From Cohnella phaseoli (GTDB lineage Bacteria > Bacillota > Bacilli > Paenibacillales > Paenibacillaceae): a stretch of 64,000 nt of DNA. Below the pieces are notes generated by a model, which did no database searches, was not told the origin of the DNA, and worked only from the letters and a program-made list of their open reading frames with translations. A program made the translations under genes and the position numbers. Where the stretch lies: positions 49,519 through 113,518 of the forward strand of contig NZ_QRDZ01000033.1 of the NCBI RefSeq assembly GCF_003386235.1, written 5' to 3'. Shown piece after piece: positions 1 to 8,270 of the stretch (positions are counted from its first letter, which is position 1; each line of letters opens with the position of its first letter).

Positions 1-535
1 AGATAAATTTGCTATAGATTTGCACGTTCAGAGCTGCAAAGCCTGCGAAGAGGAGTTCCGGATGTGGGAGGAGAGCGCTCTTCTCATTCATGAGCTTCCG
101 CTGGATGACGAACAGGACGTCGTGCCAATCTCTTCGGCGCAGATTAATAAGAATGTTATGGACCGCATTTATACGGAACAGAGCTGGTACATGCCGGCGA
201 CGCGCCGGACGTACGCCTTCTCGTTTCTGTTCAAGAAACGGGTCGCTGGCGTTCTTGCCGCGCTATTGGCACTGTTTGTATGCGGATTTCTGTACGCTTC
301 GTTCGGCAGCGGCATCATCGTCGACCAAGCGGGGGGCAGAGAATCGGCCAACGCTTTCGCAGTCAGTCACCAATACGGAGACGACATTCGGCTGGATATT
401 CCCGTCGCCAGTCTGAGCGATCCGATCATACTAAACGTATCTCCGGCGGTACCGGAGTATTGGATCGCTTTCTCGATCGTAGGCATGATTATGACGCTGT
501 TAATTTTGAATTGGCTGTCAAGGGTGAGATCATGA
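1..535 (+). CDS. Anti-sigma factor with zinc-finger motif, 5' end cut by window
   Basis: The reading frame is open from the left edge (codons begin at base 2), so the N-terminus lies outside the window; the TTG at 20 is not a convincing start. The visible N-terminal part has a His-x3-Cys-x2-Cys pattern (HVQSCKAC), the signature of zf-HC2 anti-sigma domains that hold ECF sigma factors in the cytoplasm. A hydrophobic segment follows at about 240-300 (VAGVLAALLALFVCGFLYA) and a second at the extreme C-terminus (WIAFSIVGMIMTLLILNWL), so the protein spans the membrane twice. Its sigma factor is presumably encoded just upstream, outside the window. The stop overlaps the next start by 4 bases (ATGA). 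The family call is good; the partner is inferred. Confidence 0.7.
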   Translation, partial: DKFAIDLHVQSCKACEEEFRMWEESALLIHELPLDDEQDVVPISSAQINKNVMDRIYTEQSWYMPATRRTYAFSFLFKKRVAGVLAALLALFVCGFLYASFGSGIIVDQAGGRESANAFAVSHQYGDDIRLDIPVASLSDPIILNVSPAVPEYWIAFSIVGMIMTLLILNWLSRVRS

Positions 536-1143
536 ATAAAGCAACGCGCATCGGCTGGGTTCGCCACGGCATTACGGAGTGGAACCAGCGGGGAATCATT
601 CAAGGAGTCACCGACATTCCGCTCAGTCCGGAAGGCGTGAGGCAGGCTCGGCTACTGGCCGATCGGCTGCACGGGGAGCAGGGGCGGTGGGACGGCGTTT
701 ACTGCAGCGATCTGCAGCGTGCCGCGCATACAGCGGAAATTTTGGCCGATCGGCTAGGAATCCCCGTTATTCGGGACTCACGCTTACGCGAAAGATCGTT
801 CGGGGAAGCCGAAGGCACGACATTGGCGGAACGATTGGATCGATGGGGAGAGGACTGGAGACGGCTTGTGCCCGACCAGGAAAACGACGACTCCGTAAGG
901 GAGAGAGGCTTTGCGTTCATTCGGGAGCTGACGGACAAACATGCGGGGGAAGCGTGGTTGGTCGTTACGCATGGCAGTTTTCTGGCCAGAATGCTGCAAG
1001 CGATGTGCCAAGGGTTGGACGATTCCCATCTGCTGAACATGTCGCTGACGGTGCTCGAACAGGGACAGAACGTATGGGAGCCGCTAATTCACAATTGCAC
1101 GAGGCATTTGGCGGAGACGGAAGAAACATTAATGAACCCATAG
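532..1143 (+). CDS. Histidine phosphatase family protein (phosphoglycerate mutase-like)
   Basis: This 203-residue protein has the RHG motif of the histidine phosphatase superfamily near the N-terminus (VRHGITEWN, phospho-acceptor His about residue 12), a conserved RLRERSFGEAEG segment and the second catalytic His in VTHGS. These are features of cofactor-dependent phosphoglycerate mutase-like phosphatases such as CobC and PhoE types. The substrate cannot be told from sequence. The ATG at 532 overlaps the stop of the anti-sigma gene, so the two are translationally coupled. An intrinsic terminator follows 30 bases after the stop. A true glycolytic mutase is unlikely because it would be longer, about 230-250 residues. 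Confidence 0.8.
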   Translation: MNKATRIGWVRHGITEWNQRGIIQGVTDIPLSPEGVRQARLLADRLHGEQGRWDGVYCSDLQRAAHTAEILADRLGIPVIRDSRLRERSFGEAEGTTLAERLDRWGEDWRRLVPDQENDDSVRERGFAFIRELTDKHAGEAWLVVTHGSFLARMLQAMCQGLDDSHLLNMSLTVLEQGQNVWEPLIHNCTRHLAETEETLMNP

Positions 1144-1171
1144 CTTCATCTTATAGTATGAATATCTGCAC

Positions 1172-1204
1172 AGGGCCGTCCTTTAAGGGCGGTCCTGTTT
1201 TTGC
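1172..1204 (+). terminator. Intrinsic terminator after the phosphatase gene
   Basis: AGGGCCGTCC and AGGGCGGTCCT form a hairpin with G-U pairs around a TTTA loop, followed by GTTTTTG. It closes the anti-sigma/phosphatase operon. Confidence 0.75.
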
Positions 1205-1274
1205 TTTCTACGTTTAAGACGTCGGCCCCGCGACTATACTGAACAGTAAATCCTCCAGGAAAGGGGGGCGTCGA

Positions 1275-2555
1275 ATGAACTTGGCCGATATGCTATGCTA
1301 CGCAGACATTTCCGAGTTGAAAAAAATTGCCGACACTTATGACTGCGCCAGCACGAGCCATTCGAAGAACGAGCTGATCCAGACGATTTTGGCGACCGTT
1401 CAGCGAAGGGACGTCATCGAATCCCGAATTCGGGAAATTTCGGGGAACGATTTGCGCTTTCTGAATTCTCTCGTGTTTGAGAACCGAACCGTCTATAGCT
1501 TGGAGGAGTTGAAGGCGAGGGCGCTGGACAAATCGGCACAGCCGACTCAATCGGCGCAAACGATCCAGTCGATTCAATCCAATCCGGTTCAGCCGACAAA
1601 GCCGGGCACCTCAGGCGCTCCCAATCCTGCGACACGGAGGAAGCCGCGCTCCCGCAAGGCGAAGGAAGAAGAGCAGAAGCCGCCGCCGGGACCGGAGGAG
1701 AACGCACGACTGTCGATCTCAAGATTCAAGAGCTTCGGTTGGTTGTTTAACGGCGTTTCGCAGACAACCCGTTCGCTGTTTCAAGTGCCGGAGGATATCA
1801 AGACCAGGCTGTGCGACGTTCTGGAAAAACGCTACAAAGAAAACCTGATTTACACCGACGAACCGCTCGCCTATCGGGACGAACGCAGTCTTCTAGCCGA
1901 GGATGCCGTGCATTTTCTTCGTTTTGTAAGGAACAATACCGTGCCGCTAACAACGGAAGGCGTCATGTACAAACGGCAAATCTCCCAAGCATTGGAGCAG
2001 CTTGCCGTAGTGGAATCGCTGCCGACGCGGGGAGGGTGGCGGTTCGGATACGGACGACATTTTCGCGATTATCCCGACCGTTTCTCGCTGCTGTACGACT
2101 TCGTCTATTACGAAGGACTGATCGCAGAGCAAACCGAAGGCGGCTTAACGCTTACGCAGGCCGGATTCGATGTGGCCGCCGGGCTTGTCAAACCCGACCC
2201 TGCGAGCCTGTATCGTTTCTGGATGCGGCTCTATAAGTCGCCGATTCCGAATCTCGCGGCTTTAGTACAGTGGATCGGAAGATTGTCCTCGCAGTGGGTC
2301 ACGGTCGATTCGCTGAGGGAAACGCTGCAGCCGCTGATTCGTTCCTATTATTACGATACTGCGGCAGACATTTTCGAACAGCGTATTTTGCGAATGCTGA
2401 TGCATCTAGGCGTGCTGCGTTGGGGGGAAACGGAGCTTGGCCTTCAGGTCGTCAAGGCGACGACCCAGGGGAGAGCGCTCGTCTCCGGGCATCCGCTTGC
2501 TTTTGAGGATGAACTGCCGCATGGAGCGGGCGAAAACAAGCTGCGCAACAGGTAG
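1275..2555 (+). CDS. Conserved hypothetical protein with SAP/Rho-N-like N-terminus
   Basis: I do not recognise a function for this 426-residue protein. Residues 1-40 (ADISELKKIADTYDC...KNELIQTIL) look like the helix-extended-helix of SAP or Rho N-terminal domains, which often bind nucleic acid. Residues about 90-150 are a low-complexity linker rich in Gln, Pro, Ser and basic residues (RRKPRSRKAKEEE). The remaining 275 residues are folded and rich in aromatic residues, with a helical, winged-helix-like look (VTVDSLRETLQPLIRSYYYDTAADIFEQRIL). No catalytic motif is seen. The ATG at 1275 follows a strong GGAAAGGGGGG site. A weak TATACT at about 1236 may be its -10 box. It could be a DNA-associated accessory protein; this is a guess. 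Confidence 0.75.
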   Translation: MNLADMLCYADISELKKIADTYDCASTSHSKNELIQTILATVQRRDVIESRIREISGNDLRFLNSLVFENRTVYSLEELKARALDKSAQPTQSAQTIQSIQSNPVQPTKPGTSGAPNPATRRKPRSRKAKEEEQKPPPGPEENARLSISRFKSFGWLFNGVSQTTRSLFQVPEDIKTRLCDVLEKRYKENLIYTDEPLAYRDERSLLAEDAVHFLRFVRNNTVPLTTEGVMYKRQISQALEQLAVVESLPTRGGWRFGYGRHFRDYPDRFSLLYDFVYYEGLIAEQTEGGLTLTQAGFDVAAGLVKPDPASLYRFWMRLYKSPIPNLAALVQWIGRLSSQWVTVDSLRETLQPLIRSYYYDTAADIFEQRILRMLMHLGVLRWGETELGLQVVKATTQGRALVSGHPLAFEDELPHGAGENKLRNR

Positions 2556-2668
2556 GCAAAGGTATATTGATCGACAGAAGGGCTATCGTCTTGAACGGGG
2601 CGGACATCGGTGAATATGCTTTATTGGGAGCCGATGCGCTCGCAGCCGAACAACCGGAGGTGCAACGA

Positions 2669-2851
2669 ATGGACAACATGAAAGTCGCCTACGAGACGAT
2701 GCTGGGATTGGCGGCAGAAATGGTCCTGGACGAAGCGCTGCGCAATTACCGGACGGAAAAAATCTACACCGCAATCGATGACGCGCTTGCGCAAGGAGAC
2801 GTAGAATCGTTTCGGCGCTTGACCGACGAATTGAAGGCTATCCAGGAATAG
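2669..2851 (+). CDS. IDEAL-domain small protein (YpiB C-terminal-like)
   Basis: This 60-residue protein contains the IDEAL motif region (LDEALRNYRTEKIYTAIDDALAQGD...FRRLTDEL), named after the Ile-Asp-Glu-Ala-Leu signature of small Bacillales proteins. The start at 2669 is chosen because GGAGG lies 8 bases before it. A longer frame open from the TTG at 2567 has no ribosome binding site. In B. subtilis the IDEAL-domain protein YpiB is encoded just before ypiF and qcrABC, the same order as here; this protein is much shorter than YpiB and keeps only the IDEAL part. Function unknown; in related proteins the motif mediates protein-protein contacts. Confidence 0.7.
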   Translation: MDNMKVAYETMLGLAAEMVLDEALRNYRTEKIYTAIDDALAQGDVESFRRLTDELKAIQE

Positions 2852-2902
2852 CTTTCATTTGTCCGCAGTGACGAAAAAAATCGGAACAGACGTGACGACT
2901 CG

Positions 2903-2924
2903 ACCCGGCGAAGCCGGGTTTTTG
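2903..2924 (+). terminator. Intrinsic terminator after the IDEAL-domain gene
   Basis: A perfect ACCCGGC / GCCGGGT stem with a three-base GAA loop runs directly into TTTTT. Confidence 0.85.
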
Positions 2925-3024
2925 CCGTTGGGTTCACGTTTTTCTTCGACTTCGACTTCCTTTGTCCAGCTTTTTGGGGTACGATAAATAGAGAAAGCAA
3001 GATAGAAAGGAGAGGGACAAGCGG

Positions 3025-3453
3025 ATGAAATTTAGCGAGATTGATCCGCAGAGCTGGCCTGAGCTCCAGCCTTATTTGGATACGTGCCTGCTGCCTCTGT
3101 CCGGCCTAACCGGCCAGGAGTCGCCCTCCGAAGCGACGGAGAAGGTCGCGCGGACCGGGGAGTGGTTGTCTCCGCTGGAAGAAGCGTTCCGCGGACGCAC
3201 GGTTACGATGCCGGCGTATCACTATGGCGCGGGCGGCCCGGAGCACATCGGGAAAATCAACGAACTGATCGCGTCTTGGAGAAACGATGGCTTTCGGTAC
3301 GTCGTGCTCGTATGCGGGCAGCCGATTGATCTGTCGGAAGCGGACGCGGATGCATACATATGCCCTTCGGCTGAACAGGAAGAACCTGACGACCGGACGA
3401 TCGCCCAGTCTGTAGCGGATCTGTGGCGCAGTCGGGCAAAATCGGCGAACTGA
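3025..3453 (+). CDS. ypiF: DUF2487 family protein (YpiF-like)
   Basis: A 142-residue soluble protein resembling the B. subtilis YpiF/DUF2487 family, whose gene lies immediately upstream of qcrA in many Bacillales. The N-terminus (MKFSEIDPQSWPELQPYLDTCLLPLSGL) and the block IGKINELIASWRNDGFRYVVLVCGQ are the recognisable parts. No catalytic motif is evident and the role is unknown. Synteny suggests a link to respiratory or cell-envelope genes but does not prove it. The ATG at 3025 is preceded by GAAAGGAGAGG. A separate sigma-A promoter lies between this gene and qcrA, so the two need not be co-transcribed. Confidence 0.75.
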   Translation: MKFSEIDPQSWPELQPYLDTCLLPLSGLTGQESPSEATEKVARTGEWLSPLEEAFRGRTVTMPAYHYGAGGPEHIGKINELIASWRNDGFRYVVLVCGQPIDLSEADADAYICPSAEQEEPDDRTIAQSVADLWRSRAKSAN

Positions 3454-3612
3454 TTCGCTCCGCAGCATCGTGGAAAAAAACGGCGGCGGGCGAATAGCCT
3501 GGCAGCATAGGGCAAACAATAGCAAGGCGCGGGTTTGCGAGGAAATGTGACAATTTGAGAACATTTTGGTTCTGTTCCTCCCGCTTGCGCAAGGAAACAC
3601 GGGAGCCTATTC

Positions 3613-3641
3613 TTGACGCTCTATAGCGCGTGGGCTATTAT
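3613..3641 (+). promoter_or_regulatory. Sigma-A promoter of qcrABC
   Basis: TTGACG (3613-3618) and TATTAT (3636-3641) are separated by exactly 17 bases, each box one mismatch from consensus. Transcription should begin near 3648, about 65 bases before qcrA. Near-palindromic GAAC..AAAATGTT elements lie on both sides, at 3559-3572 (inverted) and 3656-3667. Confidence 0.8.
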
Positions 3642-3714
3642 AGTTATGTCCTTGTGAACAAAATGTTAAGTCCGTATCGGACGCGAGATTGGTGTGGCAA
3701 AGGGGGTAGAACAA

Positions 3715-4248
3715 ATGGACCACAATAAGCAGCAAGAAACCGCGCACAAACCAGTCAAGCGCAAAGAGATGTCGAGACGTCAATTTCTTTCGTATACGCT
3801 TGGCGGAGCGGGCGCATTTATGGCTGGCGGAGCCATATTACCGATGATTCGTTTTGCGGTTGATCCTATCCTGCAGAAGAAGGAATCGGGCGGATTCGTC
3901 AAAGTTATCGAGGAAAGCAAAGTGACGAACGAACCGACCGAGGTGAAGTTCAAGATTCATCAAGTGGACGGCTGGTACGAGAGCGATCCTAAGCTTGCGG
4001 CTTGGATTACGAAAGGCAGCGACGGCAAGATCTACGCGCTGTCCCCGGTGTGTAAGCACTTGGGTTGCATGGTGAGCTGGGGCGGCTCCGAAGCCCCGAA
4101 CGAGTATCACTGCCCTTGCCACGGAGCGCTATACACGAAGGACGGCAAGAATTTGAAAGTAGCGCCTAAGCCGCTTGACGAATATGAAGTCAGAACGGAA
4201 AACGGCTGGGTATATCTCGGACCGATTACTCCGAATAGTCGCGTATAG
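3715..4248 (+). CDS. qcrA: Menaquinol:cytochrome c reductase Rieske iron-sulphur subunit
   Basis: A 177-residue Rieske protein of the bc-type complex that passes electrons from menaquinol to cytochrome c. An N-terminal twin-Arg-like stretch (SRRQFLSYTLGGAGAFMAGGAILPM) forms the membrane anchor and export signal. The [2Fe-2S] ligands are visible: C113 and H115 in CKHLGC, C133 and H136 in CPCHG, with C118 and C135 placed for the usual disulphide. The ATG at 3715 is preferred over the GTG at 3694 because AAAGGGGG lies just before it. It is the first gene of qcrABC, as in B. subtilis. Confidence 0.95.
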   Translation: MDHNKQQETAHKPVKRKEMSRRQFLSYTLGGAGAFMAGGAILPMIRFAVDPILQKKESGGFVKVIEESKVTNEPTEVKFKIHQVDGWYESDPKLAAWITKGSDGKIYALSPVCKHLGCMVSWGGSEAPNEYHCPCHGALYTKDGKNLKVAPKPLDEYEVRTENGWVYLGPITPNSRV

Positions 4249-4267
4249 AAGGAGGGCGTTTCGTCCC

Positions 4268-4939
4268 ATGTTCAAAAACATGTACAACTGGATCGACGAA
4301 CGTCTTGATATTACGCCGATGTGGAGAGACATCGCGGACCATGAAGTGCCTGAGCACGTTAACCCGGCGCATCATTTCTCCGCGTTCGTTTATTGTTTCG
4401 GCGGATTGACGTTCTTCATCACCGTCATCCAGATCCTCTCGGGGATGTTCTTGACGATGTATTACGTCCCAGACATTATCAACGCCTACTACAGCGTTGA
4501 CTATCTGCAGCATCAGGTCGCCTTCGGCGCGATCGTGCGCGGGATGCACCACTGGGGAGCAAGTCTTGTTATCGTTATGATGTTCCTACATACTCTGCGC
4601 GTATTCTTCACGGGTTCCTACAAGGCGCCTCGCGAGATGAACTGGGTTGTCGGAATGTTGATTTTCTTCGTCATGCTGGGCCTTGGCTTCACGGGTTACC
4701 TGCTTCCGTGGGACAACAAAGCTTACTATGCGACGAAGGTAGGTCTGGAGATTGCCGGATCGGTGCCTTTCTTAGGGGAGTACATTAAGGAGCTTATGAA
4801 CGGTGGAACGATCGTCGGCGCTCAGACGCTGACCCGATTCTTCGCGATCCACGTGTTCTTCCTTCCTGGCGCACTGCTCGCATTGCTTGCCGGACACTTC
4901 TTTATGATTCGAAAACAGGGCATTTCCGGGCCGCTGTAA
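4268..4939 (+). CDS. qcrB: Menaquinol:cytochrome c reductase cytochrome b subunit
   Basis: A 223-residue cytochrome b6-like subunit, close in length to B. subtilis QcrB (224). It is strongly hydrophobic with about four transmembrane helices. Paired haem-ligand histidines are visible in HHWGASLVIVMMFLHTLRV and in HVFFLPGALLALLAGHFF. The short form equals the N-terminal half of mitochondrial cytochrome b; the C-terminal half is carried by QcrC. The ATG at 4268 lies 20 bases after qcrA with AGAAGGAGGGCG upstream. The frame extends further upstream over qcrA but without a suitable ribosome binding site. Confidence 0.95.
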   Translation: MFKNMYNWIDERLDITPMWRDIADHEVPEHVNPAHHFSAFVYCFGGLTFFITVIQILSGMFLTMYYVPDIINAYYSVDYLQHQVAFGAIVRGMHHWGASLVIVMMFLHTLRVFFTGSYKAPREMNWVVGMLIFFVMLGLGFTGYLLPWDNKAYYATKVGLEIAGSVPFLGEYIKELMNGGTIVGAQTLTRFFAIHVFFLPGALLALLAGHFFMIRKQGISGPL

Positions 4940-4958
4940 GAGAGGGGAGTGACTAGCG

Positions 4959-5825
4959 ATGGCACATAAACATGATCCAAATGAGAAGGTCGTATTCATC
5001 GGCGATTCGCGGATTCGGAAACGGGACTATTCCAACGTGACTCCGCCCGATTATACGTCATACCCGGGCAAATCCGAGGCCTTCATCCCGAACTTCCTGC
5101 TGAAAGAATGGATGGTCGGCGTTGTCGTACTCGTTGGTTTCCTGACGCTCGTTATTGCGCATCCGGCTCCGCTCGGCTACCCGGCGGACCCGCTGAACAG
5201 CGCGTTTATTCCGATGCCGGACTGGTACTTCCTGTTCCTGTATCAGCTCTTGAAATATCCGTACGCTTCGGGCGACTATATCGTACTCGGTATTCTCGGT
5301 CTGTCCGGCATTCCGTTTATCGCCCTTCTGCTCGCTCCGTTCCTGGATACGGGCAAAGAGCGTCGCTTCTACCGCCGTCCGATCGCATCTTCCCTGATGC
5401 TCGTGTCGCTGGTTGCCGTTTCTTATCTGACTTGGGTGTCCTGGGACCATTACACGCACGAGCTGGAAGCGAACGGACAAACTCCCGAGCACATCGAACG
5501 GGCAATCAAAGCCAAGGAATCGGTCGAGGCCGGCAAAGGCCGCTGGATTCCGGGCAAAGAGAAGATTCCGGCGATGGTCGCTGCGGACGATCCGGCTTTC
5601 ACCGAAGTCATGACGCAAGCGCAATGTATCGCATGTCACGGCGCAGAGCTAGAAGGCGGCGGCGGACCGGCGCTTCGCGGCATCGGCGACGTGCTTAGCA
5701 AAGAGGAACTCGTCGATATTATTTCGAACGGGAAAGGCGATATGATGCCTCCGTTCAAAGGCGATCTGACCGACGAGCAAATCGACCAAGTCGCAACATG
5801 GCTTGCGCAACAAAAAGCGGAGTAA
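4959..5825 (+). CDS. qcrC: Menaquinol:cytochrome c reductase cytochrome b/c subunit
   Basis: This 288-residue fusion subunit completes the bc complex. Its first part supplies the subunit IV-like transmembrane helices of cytochrome b (motif PDWYFLFLYQLLKYP). The C-terminal part is a class I cytochrome c domain with the covalent haem site CIACH at residues 223-227 and a probable distal Met in GDMMPPFKGDL. Slightly longer than the B. subtilis protein (about 255). The start at 4959 follows GAGAGGGGAGTG. A strong terminator follows, so qcrABC forms a closed operon. Confidence 0.95.
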   Translation: MAHKHDPNEKVVFIGDSRIRKRDYSNVTPPDYTSYPGKSEAFIPNFLLKEWMVGVVVLVGFLTLVIAHPAPLGYPADPLNSAFIPMPDWYFLFLYQLLKYPYASGDYIVLGILGLSGIPFIALLLAPFLDTGKERRFYRRPIASSLMLVSLVAVSYLTWVSWDHYTHELEANGQTPEHIERAIKAKESVEAGKGRWIPGKEKIPAMVAADDPAFTEVMTQAQCIACHGAELEGGGGPALRGIGDVLSKEELVDIISNGKGDMMPPFKGDLTDEQIDQVATWLAQQKAE

Positions 5826-5840
5826 TTCGAACGCTATCAA

Positions 5841-5870
5841 AACCTGACCTTCATCGGTCAGGTTTTTTTA
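5841..5870 (+). terminator. Intrinsic terminator of qcrABC
   Basis: AACCTGACC / GGTCAGGTT stem with a short loop and a run of seven T. Confidence 0.9.
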
Positions 5871-5897
5871 TAACAACTTCGTAAAGGACGTGCGCCG

Positions 5898-6551
5898 ATG
5901 GTATGGATCAGGTGGCTGCTGTCCAGGAATGTATTGCTTCATCCCGCGATTTTATGGCTGACGATGATCATCTACGTTCCCGGCACGGTCTACGGGTATT
6001 ATTGGTATAAAGGGCAGTTGATCGAAACCTGGAACGAACACCCGCATTGGCAGCTTCCGTTCGTGCCGGACAGTCCGACGGCGTCGCTGTTTTTCGCTTT
6101 GGCATTGCTCTGGCTGTGGGTGTCTCCCAAACGGTCGCGTCACGCTTGGATTAACGCGATTCGCGGCATCGTCGAGACGCTGGGCGTCGTTACTTCGGTT
6201 AAGTACGGCATATGGGCGACGGCGATTATTTTCGCCGGACAAGCGCAGGGCGATGTTTTGGTCTGGGAGCATTGGATGCTCATAATCGGTCATTCCGCTA
6301 TGGCTATTATGGCGCTGTTGTATGCTCGCTTTTTTACTTTCGGCGGCATGGCGCTGCTGGCGGCAGCGGCGTGGACCTTTTTGAACGATACGGTTGATTA
6401 TACCTACGACGTATACCCGTATTTGCCGTCCCAACTGGACGACGATGTGCCTTATGTCGCTATGTTTACCTTCGCGTTGACGGCTTTGAGCGTACTTGCA
6501 GCCGCCTTCGCCAAGTTTCCGTTCGAACGACGGAAGGACAAGGCGTTCTAA
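5898..6551 (+). CDS. ypjA: DUF1405 membrane protein (YpjA-like)
   Basis: A 217-residue integral membrane protein with about six hydrophobic segments, for example LLHPAILWLTMIIYVPGTVYGYYW, TASLFFALALLWLWV and VAMFTFALTALSVLAAAFA. Sequence type and position directly after qcrC match B. subtilis ypjA (DUF1405). No biochemical function is established for the family. The ATG at 5898 sits behind GTAAAGGACGTG. The gene ends 38 bases before the ypjB-like gene; the spacer between them forms a perfect inverted repeat described separately. Confidence 0.8.
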   Translation: MVWIRWLLSRNVLLHPAILWLTMIIYVPGTVYGYYWYKGQLIETWNEHPHWQLPFVPDSPTASLFFALALLWLWVSPKRSRHAWINAIRGIVETLGVVTSVKYGIWATAIIFAGQAQGDVLVWEHWMLIIGHSAMAIMALLYARFFTFGGMALLAAAAWTFLNDTVDYTYDVYPYLPSQLDDDVPYVAMFTFALTALSVLAAAFAKFPFERRKDKAF

Positions 6552-6554
6552 TCG

Positions 6555-6596
6555 CGGACATCCCTTCATATCCATTGGGATAGGAGGGGATGTCCG
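6555..6596 (+). repeat. Perfect inverted repeat overlapping the ypjB translation start
   Basis: CGGACATCCC (6555-6564) and GGGATGTCCG (6587-6596) are perfect 10-bp arms around a 22-base loop that contains the ribosome binding site GGAGG (6583-6587). The right arm covers both candidate start codons and is followed by TGTTTTCTTTTC. It could act as a weak terminator for ypjA or as a start-site sequester for ypjB. Confidence 0.6.
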
Positions 6597-7525
6597 TGTT
6601 TTCTTTTCGATCGATCTGTCTGGGAGCAGTCGTCGCATTTGGTCTGCTCACGGCCGGAAACGCCGCCGCCTCGCGGGAAAGCGCTCCGCAGTCTCCGGCG
6701 GCTTCCGTCCCCGGACAAGCTTACGACAACTTTCTGGCTTCGGCGGAGCGGCTCTACGATTCCGTTAACAAGGGTCAGCTTGAAATGTCTTTGAAGCAGC
6801 TAGCCGATATCGAAAGCCAACTTCGAGGCTTGCCGATGAAGGAAATCGCTTCGGCGGAGGGAGTACGCGCGCTGGCTCATGATGTGGCGGAAATGAAGCG
6901 GGTCGCCGCAGCTGTCATGCCGGACGAAGCCAAATGGAAGCGCGGAGCGGCTTCTTTAAGACTGGCTGCAGATGCATTGGCGCATCCGGACAAGCCGATC
7001 TGGCATCGTTATCGCTCGGTTCTACAGGAAGACATCGGCAAGCTGGCGGCGGAACTGGATAAGACAGCAGGAAAACAACCTGCCGCCGCTGCCGTTCATA
7101 TCGCCTACGAGCAGCTTGCCCAGCATTATAGCCTCATTCGGACGGCAGCGCTGCTTCGTGCGGAGCCTTCGAAAATAGAGCGCGCCGATGCAGTCCTTCG
7201 CTACGCGTCGCGCATCTATGAAGCGGACTCGCCGAAGCCGGAGCTTGTGGCGGGCACGCTGCCGTCGATTCGGGAAGCGTTCCGCGAGTTGTTTCCGCAA
7301 GGAGGCGCAGCCTCCGAGACGATCGTTCCGCCGCTTGGCGCGGTTCCTCCTTCTTGGGGGTGGTCGGCAATGATGGGCACGTTTATCGTGACGATTTTGA
7401 CTTGGGCGGGCTGGAGAAAATACAAGTATGAGGAAGCTTTCGGCGGCAGCCCGTCCGCTCTGCGGCGCGAAGAGCGCCAGGACGCCGCGGAGAAGCTCAT
7501 CGGACGCTGGCGCAGAAAGAAATAA
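6596..7525 (+). CDS. ypjB: Sporulation protein YpjB-like membrane protein
   Basis: About 309 residues. It has an N-terminal signal (FSFRSICLGAVVAFGLLTAGNAAAS), a largely helical extracytoplasmic domain, one C-terminal membrane segment (WSAMMGTFIVTILTWAGW) and a basic cytoplasmic tail ending GRWRRKK. Layout and position between ypjA and the MazG-like gene match ypjB, a gene linked to sporulation in Bacilli; its molecular role is unknown. GTG at 6596 is preferred because GGAGG lies 8 bases upstream; the in-frame ATG at 6590 leaves only 2 bases of spacing. Both start codons fall in one arm of a perfect hairpin. Confidence 0.75.
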   Translation: MFSFRSICLGAVVAFGLLTAGNAAASRESAPQSPAASVPGQAYDNFLASAERLYDSVNKGQLEMSLKQLADIESQLRGLPMKEIASAEGVRALAHDVAEMKRVAAAVMPDEAKWKRGAASLRLAADALAHPDKPIWHRYRSVLQEDIGKLAAELDKTAGKQPAAAAVHIAYEQLAQHYSLIRTAALLRAEPSKIERADAVLRYASRIYEADSPKPELVAGTLPSIREAFRELFPQGGAASETIVPPLGAVPPSWGWSAMMGTFIVTILTWAGWRKYKYEEAFGGSPSALRREERQDAAEKLIGRWRRKK

Positions 7526-7818
7526 TCTGGCATAGTCGCGATTGTTGTTTGTCAAAAGCATCGGCGGTGTTGATGAGAAAAGCCCTTCATTAGACGCGGA
7601 GTCGGTACCGATTCCCGCCGCAGAAGCGGCTTTTTACTTTTGTCCGTCATGTGAGAGACAAGCGAACGAGGATCGCATCGGTTAGCCTCTTAGAGCATGT
7701 CGTCGTTTTGCGCCAGCTCCTAGTCGATTTATCGGGAAATTCGTGCAAAATTGCATTTGTTTTCGCCTACATCTTGCGATAACATAGGATAGAAACCATC
7801 AGGAAAGGAAACTCGGAG
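7526..7818 (+). other. Intergenic region with a possible terminator
   Basis: GCCGC-AGAA-GCGGC followed by TTTTTA at 7617-7635 looks like a short intrinsic terminator for ypjB, possibly extended by an outer AAAAGCC/GGCTTTTT pairing from 7578. Further on there is a small palindrome TGCAAAATTGCA (about 7743-7754). I see no convincing promoter box pair and no coding sequence. Confidence 0.5.
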
Positions 7819-8187
7819 ATGGCAGAATCCCGGATTGTCGATTTGACGCTGCAGGAACGCACACTGGCGGATATGCAACGCGAGGTGGACGCTTATATTT
7901 CGCAGTTTAAGGAAGGCTACTTCTCGCCCCTTGCCATGCTGGCCCGCATGACGGAGGAAGTCGGCGAGCTTGCCCGGGAAGTGAATCATCGGTTCGGAGA
8001 AAAACCGAAGAAACAGGACGAAGCCGATAATTCCATTGAGCTGGAGCTGGGCGACATTTTATTCCTCGTCATTTGTTTCGCGAACGCGCTCGGCATCGAT
8101 ATGACGGAGGCGCATCGCAAGGTGATGGAGAAATTCAATACGCGCGACGCGAACCGCTGGACGAAGAAGAACACGGATAACGGCTGA
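7819..8187 (+). CDS. ypjD: MazG-like nucleotide pyrophosphohydrolase (YpjD-like)
   Basis: A 122-residue single-domain all-alpha NTP pyrophosphohydrolase. The metal-binding pattern is present: the glutamates of TEEVGELAREV, then ELGDILFLVICFAN about 35 residues later (E-x-x-E...E-x-x-D type). Such enzymes cleave (d)NTPs to monophosphates and pyrophosphate and are thought to clean the nucleotide pool; the substrate of YpjD types is not settled. The ATG at 7819 has AGGAAAGGAAAC upstream. Position before dapB matches B. subtilis ypjD. Confidence 0.85.
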   Translation: MAESRIVDLTLQERTLADMQREVDAYISQFKEGYFSPLAMLARMTEEVGELAREVNHRFGEKPKKQDEADNSIELELGDILFLVICFANALGIDMTEAHRKVMEKFNTRDANRWTKKNTDNG

Positions 8188-8270
8188 TACTCATATGCTG
8201 AACGATCTCCCTTATCAGTATCGGCCTTTTTGAACGACCTCTATTATTTGAAAAGGGACAGGTGATCTTC

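Noticed and set aside
3653..3670. Rex operator downstream of the qcr promoter
   Set aside because: Only the first half-site TTGTGAA matches; the second half (TTCACAA) is absent.
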